Assembly: GCA_964609495.1 (NCBI GenBank)
Contig: CAZSTA010000100.1
Span: 5,395-12,835, forward strand
Length of the DNA stretch: 7,441 nt
From: CAZSTA01 sp964609495 [NCBI: uncultured bacterium]
GTDB taxonomy: Bacteria > CAZSTA01
Reading direction: 5' to 3'
Shown here: positions 1 to 5,530 of the stretch, piece after piece
How the letters are laid out: each line of letters starts with the position of its first letter
How positions within the stretch are numbered: the first letter of the stretch is position 1
Notes under the pieces: generated by a model
What the model was told of the DNA's origin: nothing
The model's input: the letters and a program-made list of their open reading frames with translations, nothing else
Databases searched by the model: none
Made by a program: the position numbers and the translations under genes

Positions 1-738
1 GATCTTTTATTTTTCACTGGGGATGACATTGTATCCACTCCAGTAGTGCTGGAGGAACACCTAAAGATACAACAAAGCAGTGATGAAGATATAGCGGTAA
101 GCGGAAAGACCATGGGTTGGCCCGATTTCGAGGGGACTCCTTATCTAAGACATTCTCGAAGAAAATCCGCTCTCAATCATATCTTTATGAGTCGCAACAA
201 GGATAACTTACCCTTCAACTTCTTGACCACTACTAACTGCACTATCAGAAAGAAGAATATAATTGAGGCCGGTTTTTTCGATGAGGATTTAAGCAAATAT
301 GGTTGGCAGGATATCGAGTTCGGCTATAGATTGAAATCTAAAGCAAAGGTAACTTTGAAATTTGCGGAGAAGGCGATAGCCTATCACCATCACTACGTCG
401 ATTTTTCTGCCAACTGTAAGCGTTTAGAACAAGTTGGCAGAGCGGCGGTCATAGTATATAGAAAACATCCAGACTTAAAGACCTTCTTGGGAATCCACCT
501 GGGGAATTTCCTTACCGATGCACTTTTTTTCCCAAAAGGATATACTACTCGCGCTTTTCTCCGTCTAATATCTCGATTAGAGGGAAGAGGACCTCGTTTT
601 TTACTCTCAGTTTGTTACGAGTTAGTATTTAATCACTACTATCTAAAGGGAGTAAGGGAGGGCTTCGAGATAGAAAAGGAGAGAGGAGATAGAGAGAAGC
701 AAAGATCTATCTCCAGTGCGGAGACCTCCGAGGAATAG
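1..738 (+). CDS. Family 2 glycosyltransferase, 3' part (5' end outside window)
   Basis: The reading frame is open from the first base, so the gene starts upstream; 245 residues are visible. GTG 46 is an internal codon, not a convincing start. Window residues 1-10 contain a G-D-D triplet preceded by hydrophobic residues (LLFFTGDD). This fits the DxD-like metal/nucleotide-sugar site of GT-A fold enzymes. About 95 residues on, a glycine-rich stretch with GFFDEDL and then WQDIEFGYRL (W102 to L111) matches the C-terminal acceptor/catalytic-base region of GT2 and Glyco_transf_7C proteins. The visible part would transfer a sugar from a nucleotide sugar to a growing glycan at the cytoplasmic membrane face. 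Donor and acceptor cannot be told. The C-terminal tail (about 35 residues) is highly charged. The stop is 31 bp before the ligase start, suggesting co-transcription. The family is fairly sure; the specificity is unknown. Confidence 0.85.
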   Translation, partial: DLLFFTGDDIVSTPVVLEEHLKIQQSSDEDIAVSGKTMGWPDFEGTPYLRHSRRKSALNHIFMSRNKDNLPFNFLTTTNCTIRKKNIIEAGFFDEDLSKYGWQDIEFGYRLKSKAKVTLKFAEKAIAYHHHYVDFSANCKRLEQVGRAAVIVYRKHPDLKTFLGIHLGNFLTDALFFPKGYTTRAFLRLISRLEGRGPRFLLSVCYELVFNHYYLKGVREGFEIEKERGDREKQRSISSAETSEE

Positions 739-754
739 ATCCAATGATATTGAA

Positions 755-760
755 GAGGGA
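755..760 (+). promoter_or_regulatory. Ribosome-binding site that sets the ligase start
   Basis: GAGGGA lies 9 nt before ATG 770. The frame stays open back to a GTG at 716, but that codon is inside the upstream gene and has no comparable purine-rich site. The 18 residues it would add are charged and do not resemble a membrane-protein N-terminus. This favours ATG 770. Confidence 0.6.
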
Positions 761-769
761 AATATCACT

Positions 770-2014
770 ATGACTTTCGAATTTCCAAAACAGGCGAAAG
801 AATATAGATGGCTGGAGATAGGATTGCTTATAATCGCCTTCTTCACTCCCTTATATGAGGGGATGATTTACGTTGGGATCCTCATAATGTTTGTATCTTT
901 TACCCTTAATTGGATTAAAAGAAATAAAGGGAAGCCCTTCCCCTCAACACCCCTAAATTACCCCCTTCAATTTATGATCTTAGTAGCCTTCCTATCGGTA
1001 GTGAATTCTGAGATGGTTTGGGAAAGCTTCACCGCTGTATTAGTATTGGCGGGAGGGCTATTTATAGTCTATCATTTGATAGCTATCAGCCTCGATGAGC
1101 GACTCCTTAAAAATATGGTATTCGCCTCGGTGATAGCGGGAAGCATCGTCTCTATAATAGGAATTGCTCAATACACTCTTGGCGAAGCAGATCGCGCTTT
1201 TTCCACTATGCACAGAGCTACTGTTCTAGGTGGATATTTGGTAATTATCCTGCCGATAACCGCTAGCTTATGGCTCTCGGCTGAGTCCACAAAAAGCAAG
1301 TTGTGGTTAGGGATAGCGACGGGGTTAATGGGATTATGCTTGGTCTTCACCTATGCTAGGAGCGCTTGGTTAGGGATAGCATCTGCAGTCATCGCCTTAG
1401 CTTTTATAAAGAAAAGGAAAGCTCCCGTTATAATTTTAATATTAATATTGGTCATTATAACTTTATCCCTACTTTCCCCCTCCTTTGTTCAGCGTCTAAT
1501 TAGCATAACTGATACTGAGGAGGAAACCATCACCGATCGCTTCGATGCTTGGCAAGGGTCCTTAGCGATTATTCGAGCCCATCCTCTAACTGGAATCGGA
1601 TTAAACTCCTTCCCCTATGTCTATCCTCGCTATATGCCATTTACCGGGAGGAGAAATTTAGTCCATGCCCATAACATCTTCTTTCAATTGGGAGTCGAAA
1701 TGGGTTTACTCAGCGTTCTCAGTTTTATATGGTTATTGATCGTTATCTTTGGACAGGGAATTAGCGCTTTAAGAAATATCTCCGCAAAGGAAATTTTTGC
1801 CGGCAACAAAACTCAAGGTTCAAAAGTTTCCTTTCCATATCTTGAGGGGTTAATAGGTGGAATCTTAGCGGGGTTAGTGGGCTTTATGATTCAAGAGCAA
1901 TTCAATTTCGGTCTTGTCCTCAATGATATCGTCATCTTCTTTTGGGCTAATATCGCTCTATTGATGGCTGCTTGTCGGTTGGCAAAAGTTAAGCATAGGA
2001 ATTTTAATAATTGA
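770..2014 (+). CDS. O-antigen ligase / polysaccharide polymerase family membrane protein (Wzy_C)
   Basis: This 414-residue protein is strongly hydrophobic, with roughly ten or more membrane segments. The first starts near residue 15 and a cluster lies in residues 200-235. Conserved Wzy_C/O-antigen ligase features are present in order: YARSAWLG (195-202, with arginine R197), HPLTGIGLNSF (271-281) in the large periplasmic loop, and HAHNIFFQLGVEMGLLS (299-315), the histidine-containing signature. Known members join lipid-linked glycans to lipid A core or another acceptor, or polymerise repeat units, using undecaprenyl-diphosphate-linked donors on the periplasmic side. Ligase and polymerase cannot be separated by sequence alone. 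The length is usual for the family. It sits between two glycosyltransferases, and its stop is only 6 bp before the next start, so the role in exported glycan assembly is well supported while the product is unknown. Confidence 0.88.
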   Translation: MTFEFPKQAKEYRWLEIGLLIIAFFTPLYEGMIYVGILIMFVSFTLNWIKRNKGKPFPSTPLNYPLQFMILVAFLSVVNSEMVWESFTAVLVLAGGLFIVYHLIAISLDERLLKNMVFASVIAGSIVSIIGIAQYTLGEADRAFSTMHRATVLGGYLVIILPITASLWLSAESTKSKLWLGIATGLMGLCLVFTYARSAWLGIASAVIALAFIKKRKAPVIILILILVIITLSLLSPSFVQRLISITDTEEETITDRFDAWQGSLAIIRAHPLTGIGLNSFPYVYPRYMPFTGRRNLVHAHNIFFQLGVEMGLLSVLSFIWLLIVIFGQGISALRNISAKEIFAGNKTQGSKVSFPYLEGLIGGILAGLVGFMIQEQFNFGLVLNDIVIFFWANIALLMAACRLAKVKHRNFNN

Positions 2015-2020
2015 GTAAAG

Positions 2021-3109
2021 ATGAAAAACATATTATATATCTCCCACGATATGACCTTGACTGGAGCACCGATAAGCTTATCCCTCCTCATAAAAGGTTT
2101 AGATCGAGACAAATTCAATCCGATCCTCGCTTGCCCGGTGGATGGACCTCTAAGAGAAGAGCTAGATAAAGTAAAGGTAGATTTTGAATTGATAGGCAGA
2201 GATAGCTTATCGAATATATCCATAGTCAATAATATACTTAGAGTTATAAAGAGGGAAAATATAGATATAATTCATACTAATACAGTTATCACTACTTATG
2301 GAGCAATAGCTGGCAGACTAGCGAAACTTCCAGTAGTATGGCATATTCGAGAAGATCTCTCCCAAGGATTATGGAATAAAATCCTGATAAATATAATAGG
2401 CTCTCTAGCTGATAAGATAATCGTAATTTCTAAGAAGATGGGGGAGGTCTTTGGAAAGTCCAGTGATAAGCTAGAGGTTATATATAATGGAGTAGATCTA
2501 TCTCGATTCCATCTGGGTATAAATGGTAAGCAGTTAAGGGATAAATTGAGTTTAGACTATGATATCCCTATAGTGGGCTGGATAGGTAGTATGGAGCCAA
2601 GAAAGGGATGCAGGTATTTTTTGGAAGCTGTTGCTGAAGTCATCAAAGAGGGGATCGAAGCTAAATTCCTTATGGTTGGCGATTCTCTTCCGATATTCGC
2701 TGGATATAAACAGGAGATGGAGGAATTAGCCGAATCCTTAGGGATAGGCAAAGAAGTGATATTTACTGGCTGGCGTAGGGATATTCCTCAAGTTATGGCG
2801 ACCTTAGATCTTTTCGTGATGTCATCTTTACAAGAGCCTCTAGGAAGGGTGCTTATCGAGGCAATGGCTATGAGAAAGCCGACGGTTGCCACGAGGGTGG
2901 GAGGGATACCAGAGGTAGTTGAGGAGGGAGTCACAGGCTTGCTGGTTCCTCCTGGGGATTCGAGCGCTATAGCAGAAGCCATTATATCCTTACTAAATGA
3001 TAGAGATAGAGCAGAGAAGATGAGTATAGCTGGAAGAGAAAGAGCGGAGAAGATGTTCAGTATGGAAAGTTATGTGGAGAATGTGGAGAGGGTATATGAC
3101 TCCTTTTAG
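2021..3109 (+). CDS. Glycosyltransferase family 4 (GT-B fold)
   Basis: This 362-residue cytoplasmic or membrane-associated enzyme has the two Rossmann-like domains of GT4. The N-terminal acceptor domain opens with a beta strand and then TGAPISLSLL (residues 14-23), the common 'GGA' type loop, and has WHIRED at 107-112. The C-terminal donor domain starts around GWIGSMEPRKG (186-196). It carries the E-x7-E signature, E272 and E280 in EPLGRVLIEAMA, followed by VGGIPEVVEEGVTGLLVPPGD, which contacts the nucleotide-sugar diphosphate. These are retaining transferases acting on lipid-linked glycans; donor and acceptor are not predictable here. The ATG follows the ligase stop by 6 bp with only a weak Shine-Dalgarno sequence (GAGTAAAG), so translational coupling is likely. 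The last codons and stop overlap a small CTCCT/AGGAG palindrome (3100-3112) that leads directly into the repeat downstream. Confidence 0.92.
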   Translation: MKNILYISHDMTLTGAPISLSLLIKGLDRDKFNPILACPVDGPLREELDKVKVDFELIGRDSLSNISIVNNILRVIKRENIDIIHTNTVITTYGAIAGRLAKLPVVWHIREDLSQGLWNKILINIIGSLADKIIVISKKMGEVFGKSSDKLEVIYNGVDLSRFHLGINGKQLRDKLSLDYDIPIVGWIGSMEPRKGCRYFLEAVAEVIKEGIEAKFLMVGDSLPIFAGYKQEMEELAESLGIGKEVIFTGWRRDIPQVMATLDLFVMSSLQEPLGRVLIEAMAMRKPTVATRVGGIPEVVEEGVTGLLVPPGDSSAIAEAIISLLNDRDRAEKMSIAGRERAEKMFSMESYVENVERVYDSF

Positions 3110-3168
3110 GAGAGGGGTTAGAGGTCAGATTATAGGTCTTGAGCTTACTTTAAATCACCCTTCCCTAA

Positions 3169-3189
3169 CCCCTCCCGTCAAGGGAGGGG
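3169..3189. repeat. Hairpin 1 within the palindromic repeat
   Basis: A perfect 8-bp stem, CCCCTCCC / GGGAGGGG, encloses the 5-nt loop GTCAA. All but two of its pairs are G-C, so it would be very stable in RNA. The left arm also pairs with 3112-3121 in an alternative fold. There is no U-run after it, so a standard intrinsic terminator is not supported. Confidence 0.75.
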
Positions 3190-3227
3190 AAACTAATCTT
3201 ATTAAGAGGGCGAGCTTATCTGGATGT

Positions 3228-3252
3228 TCCCTCTCCCCTCGTGGGAGAGGGA
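3228..3252. repeat. Hairpin 2 within the palindromic repeat
   Basis: A perfect 10-bp stem, TCCCTCTCCC / GGGAGAGGGA, encloses the 5-nt loop CTCGT. Loop length and architecture match hairpin 1, suggesting a duplicated unit. It lies 47 nt before the start codon of the next gene and lacks a following T-tract. In RNA it could pause polymerase, protect the upstream transcript's 3' end or affect downstream translation; that is inference. Confidence 0.75.
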
Positions 3253-3289
3253 TAGGGTGAGGGGGTAATACGAAGTATAGACTTAGAGT

Positions 3290-3296
3290 GAGGGGG
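3290..3296 (+). promoter_or_regulatory. Ribosome-binding site that sets the start of the fusion gene
   Basis: GAGGGGG precedes ATG 3300, with the GAGG core ending 6 nt before the start codon. A GTG at 3288 in the same frame would put this site inside the gene, and nothing purine-rich lies before that GTG. ATG 3300 is therefore preferred. The site is part of a GTGAGGGGG string that also forms the right edge of the palindromic repeat. Confidence 0.6.
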
Positions 3297-3299
3297 AAA

Positions 3300-5372
3300 A
3301 TGGAATCTTCTGAAAAACAAGTTTTATTCTTGAGCAATGGTTATGCCGAGGATTTGATGGCGGCTAGAGTCGTCGCTCACTTGAATAAGATGTCCCCAGA
3401 AATCAAGGTCAAAGCTTTGCCAGTAGTGGGAGAGGGGAGAGCGTATTTCCCCACTAGAGCGGAGCTTCTTGATCCTCGGAGAATGCTACCCAGTGGTGGG
3501 TTTCTCCTACAAAGCGGAAAAGAGATCATCGCTGATCTTAAAGATGGATTGTTACGCTTGATCTGGCAACAGGGAAAAACCTTGCGAAGAGAGAGTGAAA
3601 ATATAGATTTAGTTGTAGGAGTAGGTGACTTCTATCTGATTATACTGAATATGTTATTCGTTCATAAACCGATGTTCTTTATTCCCACTGCCAAATCGGA
3701 TTATATATGTCCTCATTTCTTCATCGAAAAATGGATTATGCGTCACTTTTGCCAGTTAGTAGCTCCTAGAGATGAGAAAACAGCTCGCTCTTTAAGGAAA
3801 GATCGAATTAAAGCCGCCTTTGTGGGAAATTTGATGATGGACTGTATTGATCCACTGAGCGGGAATAACACGAGGAAGCTTGAGATAGATGAATCCTCAA
3901 GAGTTATTGGAATTTTACCAGGGAGTAGAGAAGAGGCTTATCTAAATTTATCCAAGATACTCAGGGTTGTTGATTATGTTAATACCGCCGCCAAGGATAA
4001 AAAGCTGACTTTTTTAATGGCTTTGGCCTCCTCCCTCGATCTTGAGCGAATTCGAGAGTCTGCTCTCAAAGTAGGTTGGGAACTCGATATTGAAACAGAA
4101 GATATAGCCCATCTTAGCGGAAATTCAGGAGCTTCTATAATCGCAGTCAAAGGGAGATTTGGAGAGGTATTGCGCTCTTCTAAGATAGCGATCGGCTTAG
4201 CAGGAACAGCTAATGAACAAGCGGTAGGGATGAGAGTCCCTACTGTTGCCTTTACAGGATATGGGCCTCAAACGACTCCTAATAGATTCAAGGATCAGAA
4301 TAATCTACTGGGCGAGTCCCTCTATGTAGCTGAAGGAGATGAGGAGGAGATCGCTTCCCAAATTTGGGATATATTGAACGATCCTGCGAGGATGGAGACG
4401 ATGAGGCGGGTGGGAAGGGAGCGTATGGGTGAGCCAGGGGGAACTAAGCGCGTCGCCGAATTGATCGGAGAACTGCTCAAACGGAAGGAAGATATTAAGG
4501 TTAAAGATGTGCATTATAGAGGAGAGGAAATGTTAGATCTGTCTATCGTAATAGCTAGCTATAATACCAAAGATTTGCTTGAGAATTGCTTGCAATCCCT
4601 CTTTGAGCATACTAAGGATATCGAGTTCGAGGTCTGGGTGGTGGATAATAATTCGAGTGATGGCAGTATAGAAATGGTCAAGAGGGAATTTCCCCAAGTT
4701 AAACTCATAGAGAATAAAGATAACTTGGGATTCGCTAAAGCTAACAATCAAGCGATCGGGAGAAGCAACAGTAGATATGTTCTGCTATTGAATAGCGATA
4801 CTACACTTGTTGATAATTCGCTCAAACTTATGATTTCCTTCCTCGATGAGAGATTAGCTATAGGGGCTTTGGGATGTTCGTTAATAAGACCTGATGGGAA
4901 ATTACAATCTATCGGTAGAGGCTCTATTCTACTCGGAAGAAATAAACCTAAAGCGGTTAATTGGGTCGAAGGCGCTTGTCTGATGCTCAGGAGAGAGGCA
5001 CTGGAGGAAGTCGGATACCTGGATGAGAACTTCTTCTTCTATAGCGAGGATATGGATATGTGTGTGCGGATAAGAAAAGGCGGTTGGAAAGTATTCTCCC
5101 TGCCTCAAGCTAAAGTTGTCCACTATGGGGGAGGAAGTAGCAAGAATATTAATAGCAGACTAACTATCGAGGGATATAAAAGTGGATATTATTACTGCGA
5201 GAAGCATTATGGGGAATTTGTGTTGAAGTTATACAAAGGTATAGCTCTATTCGATCTCGAGTTGAGGATGAAATATTGGGGGTTAGTGAGACGTTTTAGT
5301 AAGGGAAGAAGAGAGGAAGCTGAGAAGAGATTGAAGACCTATGAAGAAGTTAAGAAATTGACTACCACATAA
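3300..5372 (+). CDS. Two-domain glycosyltransferase: LpxB-like (lipid-A-disaccharide synthase-related) fused to GT2
   Basis: This 690-residue protein consists of two complete enzymes. Residues 1 to about 400 resemble the 'lipid-A-disaccharide synthase-related' family (GT-B fold, LpxB relatives of about 400 residues). They include LFLSNGYAEDL (9-19) in place of the AGEASGD motif of true LpxB, LPGSREE (206-212), and the donor-site segment GTANEQAVGMRVPTVAF (302-318). The function of that family is not firmly known; transfer of a sugar to a lipid is the natural inference. Residues 411-690 are a full GT2 domain like WbbL-type rhamnosyltransferases: SIVIASYNT (415-423), VVDNNSSDGS (447-456), NSDT (498-501) as the metal-binding DxD equivalent, and YSEDMDMCVRI (581-591) with acidic E583/D584. 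The linker is charged and only about 10-15 residues long. Met411 is preceded by a good Shine-Dalgarno sequence, so the GT2 part may also be made separately. The gene starts after the palindromic repeat. Confidence 0.85.
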   Translation: MESSEKQVLFLSNGYAEDLMAARVVAHLNKMSPEIKVKALPVVGEGRAYFPTRAELLDPRRMLPSGGFLLQSGKEIIADLKDGLLRLIWQQGKTLRRESENIDLVVGVGDFYLIILNMLFVHKPMFFIPTAKSDYICPHFFIEKWIMRHFCQLVAPRDEKTARSLRKDRIKAAFVGNLMMDCIDPLSGNNTRKLEIDESSRVIGILPGSREEAYLNLSKILRVVDYVNTAAKDKKLTFLMALASSLDLERIRESALKVGWELDIETEDIAHLSGNSGASIIAVKGRFGEVLRSSKIAIGLAGTANEQAVGMRVPTVAFTGYGPQTTPNRFKDQNNLLGESLYVAEGDEEEIASQIWDILNDPARMETMRRVGRERMGEPGGTKRVAELIGELLKRKEDIKVKDVHYRGEEMLDLSIVIASYNTKDLLENCLQSLFEHTKDIEFEVWVVDNNSSDGSIEMVKREFPQVKLIENKDNLGFAKANNQAIGRSNSRYVLLLNSDTTLVDNSLKLMISFLDERLAIGALGCSLIRPDGKLQSIGRGSILLGRNKPKAVNWVEGACLMLRREALEEVGYLDENFFFYSEDMDMCVRIRKGGWKVFSLPQAKVVHYGGGSSKNINSRLTIEGYKSGYYYCEKHYGEFVLKLYKGIALFDLELRMKYWGLVRRFSKGRREEAEKRLKTYEEVKKLTTT
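4520..4532 (+). promoter_or_regulatory. Internal Shine-Dalgarno and ATG at the domain junction of the fusion
   Basis: AGGAG (4520-4524), followed by a 5-nt spacer that itself contains GAGG, precedes an in-frame ATG at 4530. This is exactly where the GT2 domain begins (Met-Leu-Asp-Leu-Ser-Ile-Val-Ile). Initiation here would give a stand-alone 280-residue GT2 of normal family length. The layout looks like a former gene start kept after the upstream stop codon was lost. Confidence 0.5.
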
Positions 5373-5395
5373 TTTATAGATTGCGTAAAAGAGGG

Positions 5396-5424
5396 TTGCT
5401 AGGATATAAATAATATGGTATAAT
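5396..5424 (+). promoter_or_regulatory. Sigma-70-type extended -10 promoter for the solute-binding protein
   Basis: TTGCTA (5396-5401; 4 of 6 match to TTGACA) lies 17 bp before a perfect TATAAT (5419-5424). The TG of an extended -10 (TGGTATAAT) is at 5416-5417. Transcription would start near 5431, giving a leader of about 100 nt. It lies in the gap after the fusion gene, so the binding-protein gene has its own strong promoter. No operator-like palindrome is clear around it. Confidence 0.7.
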
Positions 5425-5459
5425 AGGAATAGAACGAGATATAGCTTTTATACGAGGAG

Positions 5460-5528
5460 GTGAGGAAAAGAGTATCTAAGTATAAACCTTTTAAAGATCG
5501 TTCCCGAATTAAAAAGGAGGTATCTTAA
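5460..5528 (+). CDS. Possible short leader ORF (22 codons), doubtful
   Basis: A GTG-started frame inside the leader encodes 22 residues, about ten of them Lys or Arg (starts MRKRVSKYK). It ends with TAA two bases before the start codon of the binding-protein gene, and it overlaps that gene's Shine-Dalgarno site. A purine-rich GAGGAGG (5454-5460) lies upstream but is too close to the GTG for normal spacing. It could be a coupling or attenuating leader peptide, or chance. No known family is recognised. Confidence 0.15.
   Translation: MRKRVSKYKPFKDRSRIKKEVS
5514..5521 (+). promoter_or_regulatory. Strong ribosome-binding site of the solute-binding protein gene
   Basis: AAGGAGGT is complementary to the 16S rRNA 3' end over eight bases and lies 9 nt before ATG 5531. 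With the near-ideal promoter it suggests high expression. A second SD-like string, GAGGAGGTGAGG, occurs at 5454-5465 without a well-spaced ATG. Confidence 0.8.
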
Positions 5529-5530
5529 AG

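Larger units (their letters stand above)
3112..3265. repeat. GC-rich palindromic intergenic repeat (CCCTCTCCC/GGGAGAGGG type, MITE-like)
   Basis: This compound palindrome fills most of the gap between the GT4 gene and the fusion gene. Its parts are a 10-bp inverted repeat GAGGGGTTAG (3112-3121) / CTAACCCCTC (3165-3174), two nested hairpins listed separately, and matching ends TCACCCT (3155-3161) / AGGGTGA (3254-3260). The right end runs into GTGAGGGGG (3257-3265), repeated at 3288-3296 next to the following start codon. Translated in six frames, such repeats give spurious 'SPRGRG', 'PLPRGE' and 'PPLTGGVREG' peptides, which are seen here on both strands. That pattern is familiar from dispersed repeats in many bacterial genomes. 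It is not a gene. Whether it is mobile, and how many copies the genome has, cannot be told from one window. Confidence 0.75.

Noticed and set aside
716-769. Upstream GTG start for the O-antigen ligase gene, adding 18 residues
   Set aside because: It lies inside the preceding gene, has no matching ribosome-binding site, and the extra residues are charged and atypical; ATG 770 has GAGGGA at 9 nt.
643-2229. Minus-strand ORFs of 60-112 codons opposite the GT2, ligase and GT4 genes
   Set aside because: They lie antisense to well-supported genes, show no recognisable domain and have no convincing start signals.
3288-3299. GTG start for the fusion gene
   Set aside because: No purine-rich site precedes it, while the GAGGGGG that follows it is well placed for ATG 3300.
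3072-3337. Two overlapping short ORFs on opposite strands across the intergenic repeat
   Set aside because: Their peptides (SPRGRG, PLPRGE, PPLTGGVREG types) are translations of the palindromic repeat, a known source of false genes.
3300-4529. Calling the first domain true LpxB of lipid A synthesis
   Set aside because: The AGEASGD motif of LpxB is replaced by SNGYAED, which is the pattern of the LpxB-related family of uncertain function; no other lipid A gene is in the window.
4305-5123. Four minus-strand ORFs opposite the fusion gene
   Set aside because: They are shadows of a frame with clear catalytic motifs; none has a recognisable domain or promoter.
5431-5530. Riboswitch in the leader of the binding-protein gene
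   Set aside because: No recognisable aptamer motif, and no long stem or terminator/antiterminator pair is visible in the 100-nt leader.
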